From the NCBI RefSeq assembly GCF_040253635.1, contig NZ_JBEJGX010000003.1, forward strand, positions 7,403,501 through 7,467,500: a stretch of DNA of 64,000 bases, read 5' to 3'. The translations under genes were made by a program, and so were the position numbers. The stretch is from Streptomyces sp. Edi2. GTDB lineage: Bacteria > Actinomycetota > Actinomycetes > Streptomycetales > Streptomycetaceae. A model generated the notes under the pieces. It ran no database searches. It was not told where the DNA came from and saw only the letters and a program-made list of their open reading frames with translations. Positions 8,052 to 19,700 of the stretch are shown one piece after another (within the stretch, counting starts at the first letter, position 1; every line of letters begins with the position of its first letter).

Positions 8052-11000
8052 TCAGGCGGTCGAGGAAGCAGCCGCGGCCGCCTCTCCGGTGCGCGCGGCG
8101 GCCCCCGGCGCCCGTCCGATCCGCGGCGCGACAATCCGCGCGATCTGCTCGGCGGGGCCCGGATCCATCATCTGGGAGTGCTCGCAGTCCACCTCGGCGA
8201 TCTCCATCCGGCCTGCCAGGAACTCCTCCCACGCCTCGGGCACCACGGCCTCCAGGCGTTTGCGGGTGGCCAGCACCAGCAGCAGGTCGGCGCGCAGCAC
8301 ATCCGGCCGCCGTTCCGCCGCCAGGTAGGCGTTGTTGATGCTGACCTCCAGTGCGGCGGCCCGGTGCTCGCGGCCCAGGTAGCGCAGCTCGCTGCTGCCC
8401 TCCCCGTACCACTCGACGATCTGGGCGCGCATCCGGTCCGCGGTCGGCTCCTCGGGTGCACCCTCCGGAATGCCGTAGATCTTGCCGTAGCCCTCGTACA
8501 TCTGGGTGAGGATTTCCTCGCGCGTTCCGGTCCCCTGGCTTCCGGGCTCGGGCGGTGAGGTGTCCAGCACCGCCAGCAGCCCGATCTGCTGTCCGTCCGC
8601 CTCCAGCGCGGTGGCCACGGCCTGCGCCATGATCCCTCCCAGCGACCAGCCCAGGAGGTGGTACGGGCCTTCGGGCTGTACCGCGCGGATCTGCCGGGCG
8701 TAGTCCGTGGCCAGCTCGTCCATGGAAGCGGGCAGCGGCTCCGTCCCGTCCAGGCCTCTGGCCTGCACCGCGTACACCGGGTGATCGGCGCTGAGCGCGC
8801 TCAGCAGCGTCGAGTAGCGCCAGCTGAGGCCGGCGATGGGATGGACGCAGAACAGCGGGGCCGCGCTGCCGGAGGTGCGCAGCGGAAGGATCACCTCGAA
8901 GGCGCTGCCGCCGTCCCCGTCGAGCTGTTCGCACAGCCGGGCCGGGGTGGGCGCGGCGAAGATGTCCCGCAGCTCCAGCGGGCGGCCCAGGGCCTGCCCG
9001 ATGCGGTGTGTCAGCCGGGTGGCGAGCAGGGAGTGCCCCCCGAGCTCGAAGAAGCTGTCGTCCACGCCGACCCGCTCCACGCCGAGCACGTCGCCGAACA
9101 GCCGGCAGACCAGCTCCTCCTGGGGGGAGCGCGGCGGCCGGTACGTGCCTGCGGCGGGCTGCGCGGGCGCGGGCAGCGCCCGGTGGTCCAGCTTGGCGTT
9201 GGGGGTCAGCGGCCACTCGTCCACGACGACGAAGGCACCCGGCACCATATAGGCGGGCAGCCGCTCGGCGACCTCGGAGCGCAGCGCCCGCGCCGTCAAC
9301 TCTCCGTATTCGCAGGCGGTTTCGACGTAGGCCACCAGGCGCTGGTCGCCGGGACGGTCCTCGCGGACCATCACCACGGCCCGCTCGACCCCGGCGCAGC
9401 CCGCGACCACGGCCTCCACCTCACCCAGCTCCACCCGGAATCCGCGCACCTTGACCTGGGTGTCGGCGCGGCCGCGGAACTGCAGCTGCCCGTCGGCGTT
9501 CCATGCCGCCAGGTCACCGGTGCGGTACATCCGGGTGCCCGGCGCGCCGTACGGGTCGGCGACGAAGCGCTCCGCGGTCATACCGGGACGGGCCAGGTAG
9601 CCGCGCGCCAGCCCGCCGCCGGAGAGGTACAACTCGCCCTCGACGCCCGGCGGTACCGGCCGCAGGGCCTGGTCCAGGACGTACATCCGGTTGCCGGCGA
9701 TGGGCCGGCCGATGACCGACGCCGCGGCCGCGTCGGGGACCAGGCGCCGCGCGAAGCTCACGTCACAGGTGCCCTCGGTGGGGCCGTACGCGTTGATCAG
9801 CAGCCGGTCGCGGCCCCAGAACCCGGCCAGCTCGGGGGAGAGCGGTTCCGCGCCGGTGACCACGGTGCGCAGCTCGGGGAGCTCGGTCCGCGGTACCTGT
9901 GCCAGCGCCGAGGGGACGATGAGCAGGTGGGTGATGCGCCGCTCGGCGAGGAACGCGGCGAGCGGCGGTCCGGCCGGGGTGTCGGCGGGTACGACCAGGC
10001 ACGCGCCGGACAGCAGGGCGAGGCAGAACTCCGCCACCGACACATCGAAGCTGGGCGAGGCGCACTGCAGCACCCGGCTCTCGGGACGCACGGCGTAGTG
10101 GGCCAGCTGATGGGCGGCCAGCGCACCGATCCCGGCATGGCTGACCATCACGCCCTTGGGGCGGCCGGTGGAGCCCGAGGTGAAGATGACATAGGCGGGG
10201 TGGGCGACCCGCAGCGGGGCCCGGCGGTCGGCGTCGCCCAGGTCCGTCCCCGGCAGCGCGGCCCGTTCGGCGGCGGTGGCCGCCTCGTCGGCCAGCAGCA
10301 CGTCGAGGCCCCCGGGGTGCGGCAGCCGGCCCGCCAGCTCCGTGGTGGTCAGCAGCAGCGCGGGCGCGCTGTCCGCCAGCATCGCCGCCAGCCGCTCGGC
10401 CGGGTAGGCCGGGTCCAGCGGCAGATACCCCGCCCCGGCCTTCATGACGGCGAGCATGCCCTCCAGCATCTGCGCCGAGCGGGGCAGCGCCACCGCGACA
10501 TAGCTCTCGGGGCCTGCGCCCCGGGCGACCAGCTGCCGGGCCAGGCGGTTGGCCCGCTCGTTGAGCTCGGCGTAGGTCACGGTGGCGGCCGCGGACTCCA
10601 CGGCGGACTCCACCGCGGGCCGTTGCGGGGTGCGCCGCACCTGTGCCTCGAACAGCTCGGGGAAGGTGCCCACCGGGACCGGCCCGCCCGCGGCGGGCTC
10701 GTCGCTCTGCAGCAGCGCCCGCCGCTCGTCGGCGGAGAGGATCTCCAGCGCGGAGACCGCGGTGCCGGGGTCGGCGGTGGCGCTCTCCAGCAGCCGGCAC
10801 AGGCGGTCGGCCAGCCGCTGCACGGTGTGCGGTGCGAACAGCTCGGCGGCGTACTCCACGAGACCGTCGATACCGGCCGGCGCGCCGTCCCCGGTGTGGT
10901 TCTCGCCCATGTTGAAGGCAAGGTCCACACGGGCGTTGCCGGTGGCCTCGCCCTCGAAGGAGACCCGCACCCCGGGCAGGTCCAGCGCGCCGCGCTCGTT

Positions 11001-13760
11001 GTTCTGGAAGACCAGGGTGACCTGGGTGAGCGGAGCGTGCGAGAGGGAGCGCCCGGGGTTGACGGCCTCCACGATCCGCTCGAAGGGCAGGTCCTGGTGG
11101 GCGTAGGCGCCCAGGTCCGTCTCCCGCACCCGGGCGAGCAGTTCGCGGAAGGCCGGGTCGCCGGACACATCCGTACGCAGCACCAGGGTGTTGACGAAGA
11201 ACCCGATGAGGTCGTCCAGCGCCTCGTCGGTACGCCCCGCCAGCACCGCCCCGATCGGGATGTCGCTGCCCGCGCCCAGCCGTGCGAGCAGCGCCGCCAG
11301 CGCCGCCTGGACGACCATGAACACGGTGACGTCCGACTGCCTGGCCAGCTCGGTGATCCGGGTGTGCAGGGCGGCGTCCAGGGCGAAGCGCACGGTGGCA
11401 CCGCGCCGGCCGGCCACCGCCGGGCGCGGATGGTCCAGAGGCAGCTGGAGAAGTTCCGGCACTCCGGCCAACTGCCGCTGCCAGTAATCGAGTTGGCGAG
11501 CGGCGACGCTGTCGGGGACCGACTCGGCGCCCAGCAGCTCCCGCTGCCACAGCGCGTAGTCCGCGTACTGCACCGGCAGCGGCTCCCACCGGGGGGTCCG
11601 GCCCGCTGTACGGGACCGGTAGGCGGCGGACAGGTCGCGGACCAGGGGGGCCAGCGACCAGCCGTCGCTGGCGATGTGGTGGGTGAGCAGATACAGCACA
11701 TGCTCACGCTCGGACACCCGGAAGAGCGTGGCCCGCAAAGGAGCCTCGGTGGCCAGGTCGAAGGCGTGGCCCGCCGCCCCCGCCAGCGCGTCCGGCAGGT
11801 CCCCTTCGCCCGCCAGCTCGACGCACTCCAGCCGGATGTCTGCCTCTCGGGAACTCATGACGACCTGGCACGGCCGGCCCGCGAACTCGGCGAAGCGGGT
11901 GCGCAGCACCTCGTGCCGCTCCACCAGGTCCGCGAGCGCGGCGGCCAGCGCGGCCCGGTCCAGGTCGCCGGAGAGCCGCAGCGGCAGCGGGTTGTTGTAC
12001 GTCACGCCGGGCCCGTTGAGCCGGAAGGCGAACCACAGGCCGCGCTGGGCGTAGGACATCGGCACCAGCTCGGGACGCTCCACGGCCACCAGCGGCGGCC
12101 GGGCCGTACCCGCCTGCGCCAGCTGCGCGGCCAGCCCGGCCACCGTCGGCGCCTCGAAGACCGCACGCACCGACAGCTCCACCCCGAAGGCGGCCCGGAC
12201 CTGGCTCAGCAGCCGGATCGCGGTCAGCGACTGGCCGCCCAGCTCGAAGAAGCTCTCGTCCACCGAGGGGCAGGGCCGCCCCAGCACCTTCTCGAACAGT
12301 CCGCAGAGGATTTCCTCCACCGGCGTCTGCGGCGCCCTGGGACCCGGCGCGGCCGGGCCGTGGTCCCCGGCGTCCGCCCCGGTACCGTCCCCGGCGTCCG
12401 CCCCCGTACCGTCCCCGGCGGGTGCGGTGGCACGACGGAACGACGACGGCAGGGTGAACTCCACGTCCCCGGCGCTGCCGTCCGGAGCGGCCACGACCGC
12501 CTTCAGCACGTCGGTGAGCGCGGTGAGCACCACCTGTGCCTCGTCCTCGTCGATCAGGTCCGGCTGGTACTCCAGCTCGATCACCAGCCGCTGTCCGGCC
12601 AGCCCCGCGATGACCCGCAGCGGGTAGTGCGCGGCATCGTGGCCGCCGGCCACCTCGACCCCGACCCCCGCGTAGGACGGGCGGGCCGCTTCGTCGTCCG
12701 GGTAGTTCTCGAACACCATGAAGGTGTCGAAGAGGTCGCCGTGCCCGGCCATCCGCTGCAGCCGGCCCAGCCCCAGGTGGTGGTGGGGCAGCAGCGCCGC
12801 CTGCTCCCGGCGCAGCCGGTCGAGGTTCTTGAGCACCGACTCCGCCGGCTCCAGGCGCACCCGCACCGGAATGGTGTTGATGAACATCCCGATCATCGTC
12901 GCGATGCCGGGAATCTCCGGCGGGCGGCCGGAGACCAGCGTGCCGAACACCATGTCGTCCCGGCCGGTGAGCCGGGCCAGCACCATGGCCCAGGCGCCCT
13001 GCACGAGATGATTGGCCGTCAACCCGCGGTCGCGTACCAGCGCGTCCATGGCGGCGCCGAATTCGGCGGACAGCGAGGTCGTCACCCGCGCGGGCATGCC
13101 CGGCACCCGCGACGGATCGGCGGAGAACACCAGCGTCGGCCCCGCCAGCCCTTCCAGGGCACCGCGCCAGGCCCGCTCCGACTCCGCGTCGTCCTTCCCC
13201 GCCAGCCAGCTGAAGTAGCTCCGGTGCGCTACGGGCCGGGGCAGCGCCGAGTCGTCTCCCCCGCCCTCGTACAGCGTGAACAGCTCACGGATCAGCACGG
13301 GGGTGGACCAGCCGTCCAGCAGCATGTGGTGGCTGGTCATCACCAGCCGGTGCCGCCCGGCGCCCAGCCGCACCAGGGTGAAGCGCATCAGCGGCGGCCG
13401 GTCGAGCGGGAAGCGGCGCATCCGGTCGGCGGCCAGCAGCTCCGTCAGGCGCGCCTCGGCCTGTGCGACGTCGGCGGCCGACAGGTCGGCCTCCTCCCAC
13501 GACAGCGGCACCTCGCGGTGGATGACCTGCATCGCCTGCCCGTTCTGCCGCTGCCGGAAGCCGGCGCGGAGGTTGGGGTGGCGGCGGATCAGCGCCGCGG
13601 CGGCGGTTTTGAGGACGTCCGGCCGCAGCGGGCCCTCCAGGTCGAGGACCATCTGGGTGTTGTAGAGGTCCACCGCGTCATCGTCGTAGAGGGAGTGGAA
13701 GAACATTCCCTCCTGGAGCGGGGTCAGCGGCAGCACGTCTTCGAGCGCGGGCCGGTTCAT
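8052..13760 (-). CDS. Non-ribosomal peptide synthetase C-T-C-A-T-TE (modules 6 and 7, terminal)
   Basis: Predicted 1902-residue terminal NRPS. Order by residue: C6 (1-430, HHMLLDGWS near 143, with the PLTPLQEGM start typical of DCL condensation domains); a short Gly/Ala/Asp linker (450-480); T6 (FFELGGQSL near 508); C7 (565-990, HHIASDGWS near 697); A7 (1010-1520, [11 protein letters not shown] near 1195); T7 (FFELGGHSL near 1572); and a type I thioesterase (1610-1870, GWSLGG near 1706) that releases or cyclises the peptide. Module 6 has no A domain. The A7 code reads DVALVGACDK by eye and I do not assign a substrate. Its ATG overlaps the upstream NRPS stop by one base (TGATG), so translation is coupled. 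The DCL-type C6 suits a donor ending in a D-residue, which the upstream E domain supplies. Confidence 0.95.
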   Translation of the reverse strand: MNRPALEDVLPLTPLQEGMFFHSLYDDDAVDLYNTQMVLDLEGPLRPDVLKTAAAALIRRHPNLRAGFRQRQNGQAMQVIHREVPLSWEEADLSAADVAQAEARLTELLAADRMRRFPLDRPPLMRFTLVRLGAGRHRLVMTSHHMLLDGWSTPVLIRELFTLYEGGGDDSALPRPVAHRSYFSWLAGKDDAESERAWRGALEGLAGPTLVFSADPSRVPGMPARVTTSLSAEFGAAMDALVRDRGLTANHLVQGAWAMVLARLTGRDDMVFGTLVSGRPPEIPGIATMIGMFINTIPVRVRLEPAESVLKNLDRLRREQAALLPHHHLGLGRLQRMAGHGDLFDTFMVFENYPDDEAARPSYAGVGVEVAGGHDAAHYPLRVIAGLAGQRLVIELEYQPDLIDEDEAQVVLTALTDVLKAVVAAPDGSAGDVEFTLPSSFRRATAPAGDGTGADAGDGTGADAGDHGPAAPGPRAPQTPVEEILCGLFEKVLGRPCPSVDESFFELGGQSLTAIRLLSQVRAAFGVELSVRAVFEAPTVAGLAAQLAQAGTARPPLVAVERPELVPMSYAQRGLWFAFRLNGPGVTYNNPLPLRLSGDLDRAALAAALADLVERHEVLRTRFAEFAGRPCQVVMSSREADIRLECVELAGEGDLPDALAGAAGHAFDLATEAPLRATLFRVSEREHVLYLLTHHIASDGWSLAPLVRDLSAAYRSRTAGRTPRWEPLPVQYADYALWQRELLGAESVPDSVAARQLDYWQRQLAGVPELLQLPLDHPRPAVAGRRGATVRFALDAALHTRITELARQSDVTVFMVVQAALAALLARLGAGSDIPIGAVLAGRTDEALDDLIGFFVNTLVLRTDVSGDPAFRELLARVRETDLGAYAHQDLPFERIVEAVNPGRSLSHAPLTQVTLVFQNNERGALDLPGVRVSFEGEATGNARVDLAFNMGENHTGDGAPAGIDGLVEYAAELFAPHTVQRLADRLCRLLESATADPGTAVSALEILSADERRALLQSDEPAAGGPVPVGTFPELFEAQVRRTPQRPAVESAVESAAATVTYAELNERANRLARQLVARGAGPESYVAVALPRSAQMLEGMLAVMKAGAGYLPLDPAYPAERLAAMLADSAPALLLTTTELAGRLPHPGGLDVLLADEAATAAERAALPGTDLGDADRRAPLRVAHPAYVIFTSGSTGRPKGVMVSHAGIGALAAHQLAHYAVRPESRVLQCASPSFDVSVAEFCLALLSGACLVVPADTPAGPPLAAFLAERRITHLLIVPSALAQVPRTELPELRTVVTGAEPLSPELAGFWGRDRLLINAYGPTEGTCDVSFARRLVPDAAAASVIGRPIAGNRMYVLDQALRPVPPGVEGELYLSGGGLARGYLARPGMTAERFVADPYGAPGTRMYRTGDLAAWNADGQLQFRGRADTQVKVRGFRVELGEVEAVVAGCAGVERAVVMVREDRPGDQRLVAYVETACEYGELTARALRSEVAERLPAYMVPGAFVVVDEWPLTPNAKLDHRALPAPAQPAAGTYRPPRSPQEELVCRLFGDVLGVERVGVDDSFFELGGHSLLATRLTHRIGQALGRPLELRDIFAAPTPARLCEQLDGDGGSAFEVILPLRTSGSAAPLFCVHPIAGLSWRYSTLLSALSADHPVYAVQARGLDGTEPLPASMDELATDYARQIRAVQPEGPYHLLGWSLGGIMAQAVATALEADGQQIGLLAVLDTSPPEPGSQGTGTREEILTQMYEGYGKIYGIPEGAPEEPTADRMRAQIVEWYGEGSSELRYLGREHRAAALEVSINNAYLAAERRPDVLRADLLLVLATRKRLEAVVPEAWEEFLAGRMEIAEVDCEHSQMMDPGPAEQIARIVAPRIGRAPGAAARTGEAAAAASSTA
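12365..12420. repeat. 24-bp direct repeats in the linker of the A-less module
   Basis: Two 24-bp copies starting CCCCGGCGTCCGCCCC (12365 and 12389, one mismatch) plus a partial third encode the repeated GDGTGADA peptide between C6 and T6. This is where an A domain of about 500 residues would normally lie. The repeat may be a deletion scar or a flexible linker. Confidence 0.8.
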
Positions 13761-16700
13761 CAGAGCATCCTCAGTTCTGCTTCGAGTTCGTCGATCTCAG
13801 CCTGGGAAAGACCGAGGGAGAGATCGGAAGGGCTGTGGCCACCGGCACGGTCCCCCCGGGCGTGGGCGGTCAGGGCGTCCAGGGCGGCGAACCACAGCTC
13901 GGCCAGCTCGCGGACGTCCTCCTCCGGCAGGAGGTGGCCGGCCCAGGTCCAGGTGGCCCGCAGCCGCGGGCCGTCGGCCAGGTCTTGGGTGAGCGCGTTG
14001 AGTTCGACGGGATGCGCCAGCGGCATCCCGGCGTCCCACGGCGCGGGGGAGGGCAGTCCGCTGACCATCGTCCACGGCCGTCCCTCACCGGCTGCCGCGT
14101 CCGTCGCCTCGAACCGCCCGAGGTAGTTGAACCCCAGCTGCGGAGCGGGGAGCGTGGCGAGTACGGGGCCGAGGCGCGGATTGAGGTAGCGCAGCATGCC
14201 GTGGCCCACGCCGTTGCCGGGCAGCGCCCGCAGCCGCTCCTTGACCAGCTTGAGGGATTCGCCGACCGCCGGGCCGCCCGCCTGCACCTCGGTCCAGTCG
14301 GCGGCGGCCAGGGGCAGCCGCACCGGGTAGAGACTGGTGAACCAGCCCACCGTGCCCGACAGGTCGGCACCCGGCACGATGTCCTCGCGGCCGTGCCCCT
14401 CCAGGTCCACCAGCACCTCGTCCGCCGCCTCGCCGCGGCGCCGCCGCCATTCGCGCACCGCCAGCGCGAACCCGCTCAGCAGCACATCGCCCACGTTCGC
14501 GTGGAACGCCGCCGGAACGTCCGTCAGCAGCGGCCTGGCGCGCTCGGGCGGCAGGCTCAGCTCCAGCATCCGTACCGTCCCGGCGGTGTCCCGTCGTGGG
14601 TCCAACTGCCGCTCGCCCAAAGGCGCTTCGGCCGCCATCGCGCCGTCCGCGCCACCGGAGGCGGCCCGCGTCCACACGTCAAGACCCGCCTCCCACGCGG
14701 GCTCCTGCGCGGCCTCGGCGAGCCGCCGCGCCCACGCCCGGAAGGAGGTGGCCACCGGCGCGAACTCCGGGCCGCGCCCGGCGGCCACCGCCTCCCATGC
14801 CTCGCGCAGATCCGGCACCAGGATGCGCCAGGACACCCCGTCGACGGCCAGGTGGTGCGCCACGATCTGCAGCAGCCCCGGCGCCTGGGATCCGGCGTCA
14901 TACCAGACCAGCTGGACCACCGAACCGTCCTGTGGGGACAGCCGCAGCCGCGCCTTCTCGCCCTCGTCGGCCATGGCGGCGTCCCGCGCCTCCGGCGGCA
15001 GCCCGGCGATGTCCACCCGGTGCAGCACCGCATCCGCGGCCACCGCTCCGCGCTCCGCCACGGCCGGCTCCCAGGAACCGTCCTCGGCAGTCGTCATACG
15101 CAGCCGCAGGATGTCGTGATGGTCCAGCCACCTCTGCACCGAGGTGGTCAGCCGCGCCAGGTCCGCACCGGCCGGAACACGCACCGTGGCCGACTGGTTG
15201 AAGCCCGCCACCGGGCCGTCCAGCTCACGGAGCCAGTGCATGATCGGCGTCATCGGGAAGGCGCCCACGCCGTCGTCCGCCGTGGCCCACGAGCCGGTGA
15301 TCTCGGTGGCCACAGCGGCCAGTTCGGCGACCGTACGGTGCTGGAATACCTGCTGCACCGTCAGCGTCAGCCCCTCCTCCCGGGCCTGGGACACCACCCG
15401 CATCGAGCTGATGCTGTCGCCGCCCAGCTCGAAGAAGTTGTCGTCGATGGTGACGCTGTCGAGACCGAGGACGCCGGCGTAGATACCGGTCAGGATCTCT
15501 TCCCGGGGGGTGCGCGGGGCGCGTCCGGTGGTGGCGGAGCCGGTGAAGGCGGGAGCGGGCAGGGCCTTACGGTCGATCTTGCCGTTGGGGGTCAGGGGCC
15601 AGCGGTCGAGGACGACGATGGCGGCCGGGACCATGTAGTCCGGCAGGGTCGCGGCGAGGTGGGCGCGGAGGGCGGCGGGGTCGGGGGCCGGGGCGTCAGC
15701 GGTGACATAGCCGATCAGCCGCGGTCCGGCCGGGCCGTCTTGCCGCACCATCAGCAGGGCGTCGGTGACCCCGGTGGCCTGGGTGAGGGCGGTTTCGATT
15801 TCGCCGGGTTCGATGCGGAAGCCGCGGATTTTGATTTGGTTGTCGGTGCGGCCGAGGTATTCGAGGGTGTGGTGGGTGGTCCAGCGGGCGAGGTCGCCGG
15901 TGCGGTAGAGGCGGGTGCCGGGTGGGCCGTAGGGGTTGGCGATGAAGCGTTGGGCGGTGAGGTCGGGGCGGTTGTGGTAGCCGCGGGCGAGGGCGGGGCC
16001 GGTGGTGTAGAGCTCGCCGGGGACGCCGGGGGGTGTGGGGCGGAGTGCGGGGTCGAGGAGGTAGAGGTGGGTGTTGGTGATGGGGGTGCCGAGGGGTGGG
16101 GTGATGGTGCCGGTGAGGGGTGGGCTCATGGTGGTGCAGATGGTGGTTTCGGTGGGTCCGTAGGCGTTGATCATGTGTCGGCCGGTGGACCAGCGGCCGG
16201 TTTGTTCGGGTGGGCAGGCTTCTCCGGCGACGATGAGGGTCATGTCGGTGGGGAGGCTGTGGTCGGGGAGTGTGGTGAGGATGGCTGGGGGGAGGGTGGC
16301 GTGGGTGATGTGTTGTTGGTGGAGGAGGGTGGTGAGTTCGTCTCCGGTGAGGCGGGTGGGGGGTGCCATGACGAGGGTGGCGCCGTGGGTGAGGGCCATG
16401 ATGATTTCCCAGGTGGCGGCGTCGAAGCTGAGGGAGGCGAACTGGAGGGTGCGGGAAGTGGGTTGTATGTGGAGGTGTTGGGTTTGTGCGGTGGCGAGTG
16501 AGGCGATGCCGGTGTGGGTGACGAGGACGCCTTTGGGGCGGCCGGTGGAGCCGGAGGTGTAGATGAGGTAGGCGGGGTGGTGCAGGTTGAGGGGGGCGTG
16601 TCGTTCGTCGTTGCTGAGCGGCCCGTCGGGCCGCTCCGTCAGCCGGGCGGTGGTGTTGGCGTCGTCGAGTACGACCTGTGGGCAGGGCACTTCGGGCAGG

Positions 16701-19700
16701 TGGTCGGCCGTCGCTGACGCCGTCAGCACACAGACCGGGTTGGCGTCCCGCAGCATGTAGGTGATGCGGTCGGTGGGGTAGTCGGGGTCGATGGGGAGGT
16801 AGGCTCCGCCGGCTTTGTGGATGGCGAGGGCGGCGGTGACCATGTCGGCGGAGCGGGGCATGGCGAGGGCGACGAGGCGTTCGGGTCCGACTCCGTGGGT
16901 GATCAGGAGGCGGGCGAGCTGGTTGGCGCGGCGGTCGAGTTCGCCGTAGGTGAGGACGGTGTCCTCGTAGACCACGGCCTCGGCGTGCGGGGTGCGGGCG
17001 GCGTGGGCCTCGAACAGTTCCGGCATCGTCAGCGCCGGAACCGACCGCCCCGTGGCATTACGGTCGTGGACCAGCTCCTGGTACTCCGTCGCCGTCAGGA
17101 TCTCGGCGGCCCCCACGGCCTTGTCGGGCTCGGCCACGAGCGTCCGCAGGAGGCGTACGAACCTCTGGGCGACGGCCTCTGCGCTCGCGGGCTCGAAGAG
17201 GTCCGTGGCGTAGGTGAGCGTTCCGGTGAGACCGGCCGGTTCACCGGCTGCCGTGTGCTGCTCGCTCAGGCCGAAGACCAGCTCGGACTTGGCGGCATCC
17301 TGGCCTACGGGGTGGGATTCCACCCGCAGCCCCGGCAGGGCCGGCGCATCCGCTGCGCTCTCCTCAAGGTTGAGGGAGACCTGGAAGAACGGGGTGTGGG
17401 AGAGCGCACGGGCCACCCCCGCCGCCTCGACGACCCGCTCGAACGGGATGTCCTGGTGGGCGTAGGCGGTCAGGTCGGATTCGCGGACCCGGGCCAGGAG
17501 TTGGCGGAAGGTGGGGTCGCCGGAGACGTCGGTGCGCAGGACGAGGGTGTTGATGAAGAATCCGACGAGGTCGTCCAGGGCTTCGTCGGTACGGCCGGCC
17601 ACTGCGGTGCCGATCGGGATGTCGGTGCCCGCGCCCAGGCGGGAGAGCAGGGCCGCGAGGCCGGCCTGCAGCACCATGAACACCGTGACATCGCCTGCGC
17701 GCGCCAACTCCACGAGCTGTGCGTGGAGTTCTGCGTCCAGCGTGAAGCGCTCCGTGGCGCCGCGGTGGCTGGCGACGGCCGGACGGGGCCGGTCCAGCGG
17801 TAGTTCCAGCAGCTCCGGGGCGCCGCTGAGTTCCTTGCGCCAGAAGTCGAGCTGTTGGGAGAGGACGCTGTCGGGGTCGTTCTCGTCGCCCAGCATGTCG
17901 CGTTGCCACAGGGCGTAGTCGGCGTACTGCACCGGCAGCGGTTCCCAGGCGGGGGCGTGGCCGTTGACGCGGGCGGTGTAGGCCTGGGACAGGTCGCGGG
18001 AGAGCGGGCCCATGGACCAGCCGTCGCCGGCGATGTGGTGCAGGAGGAGGAGCAGGACGTGCCGGTCCTCGGAGACCTTGAAGAGGGTGAGTTTGAGGGG
18101 GACGCCGGCGGTCAGGTCGAAGCCGTACGCGGCGGCGTCCGCCAACGCCGTCTCCAGCAGATCCGGAGCGTCCAGCTCGGTGAACTCCACCACGGGACGG
18201 GCCTGTTCACCGCTGAGCACCATCTGACACGGCTCGCCGGACTCCTCGGCGAAGCGGGTGCGCAGCGCCTCGTGCCGCTCCACCACATCGGCCAGCGCCG
18301 CTTCCAGCGCCGCACGGTCCAGAGCGCCGGTCAGGTGCAGGGCGACCGGGATGTTGTAGGTCGGGCTGGGGCCCTCCACCTGGAAGGCGAACCACAGCCG
18401 CCGCTGTGCGAAGGACATCGGCAGTGCGCCGGGGCGTGCCCTCGGCACCAGTGCCGCCCGCGTCGAACCCGCCTCGCCCAGCCGGGCGGCCAGCCTCGCG
18501 ACGGTCGGTGCCTCGAACACCGCCCGGATCGACAGCTCCACGTCCAAAGCGGTGCGGATACGGCTGATCAGCCGGGTGGCCAGCAGTGAATGCCCGCCCC
18601 GTTCGAAGAAGTTGTCATCGGCGGTGACCGAGTCCACGCCCAGGATCTCGGCGAAGACACCGGCCAGGATCTCCTCCCGGGGGGTGCGCGGAGCGCGTCC
18701 GGCGGCACCCGCGCCCGCGAAGCCCGGGGCGGGCAGCGCCGTGCGGTCGATCTTGCCGTTGGGGGTCATCGGCCAGCGGTCGAGGACGACGAACGCGGCC
18801 GGGATCATGTGGTCGGGCAGCGTGGCGGCCAGATGGGCACGCAGCGCGGCGGGCTCGGGGGCCGCGCCGTCGATGGTGGTGACATAGCCGGCCAACTGCT
18901 GCCCGGCCGGGCCGTCGTGGCGCGACATCACCAGGGCGTCGGCGACGCCCGCCGCCTCGGAGAGCACCGCCTCGATCTCGCCGAGCTCGATACGGAAGCC
19001 GCGGATCTTGACCTGGTTGTCGGTGCGGCCGAGGTATTCGAGGGCGCCGTGGGTGGTCCAGCGGACGAGGTCGCCGGTGCGGTAGAGCCGGGAGCCGGGC
19101 GGGCCGAACGGGTCGGCGACAAAGCGTTCGGCGGTGAGCGCCGGACGGCGCAGGTAGCCACGGGCCAGACCGGGGCCGGCGGTGTACAGCTCACCGGCCA
19201 CTCCGGGTGGCACCGGGCGCAGCGCGCAGTCCAGGACGTACACCCGCCCGTTGACCACCGGTCCGCCGATCGGCGGGATGCCCTCGCCGGTCAGCGGCTC
19301 GCTCATGGCGGCGACCACCGTGGCCTCGGTGGGGCCGTAGGAGTTGATCATTCGGTGCCGCTCGGACCAGCGGGCGGCCAGCTCGGTGCCGACCTTGTCG
19401 GCGCCGGTGGCCAGGGTCCGCAGGTGCGGCAGCTCGATCTCGGGAAGGGTGGCCAGCGCCGCGGGCAGCATCAGGGTGTGGCTGATCCGCTCGTCGGCCA
19501 GGACCCGGGCCAGCTCCTCGCCGACCAGCTGCCTGCCGTCCGGTACCACCAGGGTGGCGCCGTTCGTGAGCGCCATGACGGTCTCCAGCACCGAGGCGTC
19601 GAAGCTGGGCGAGGCCAGCTGGAGCACCCGGCTGTCCCGGTCCAGCAGATAGCGCTCCGTCACGCTCACCGACAGATCGCCCAGGCCGCGGTGGGTGACC

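Noticed and set aside
8658..14126. Long open frame (1822 codons) on the plus strand opposite the terminal NRPS gene
   Set aside because: Mirror frame of a high-GC coding region. The translation is low-complexity (Gly/Arg/His/Gln-rich) and the minus frame carries complete NRPS motifs.
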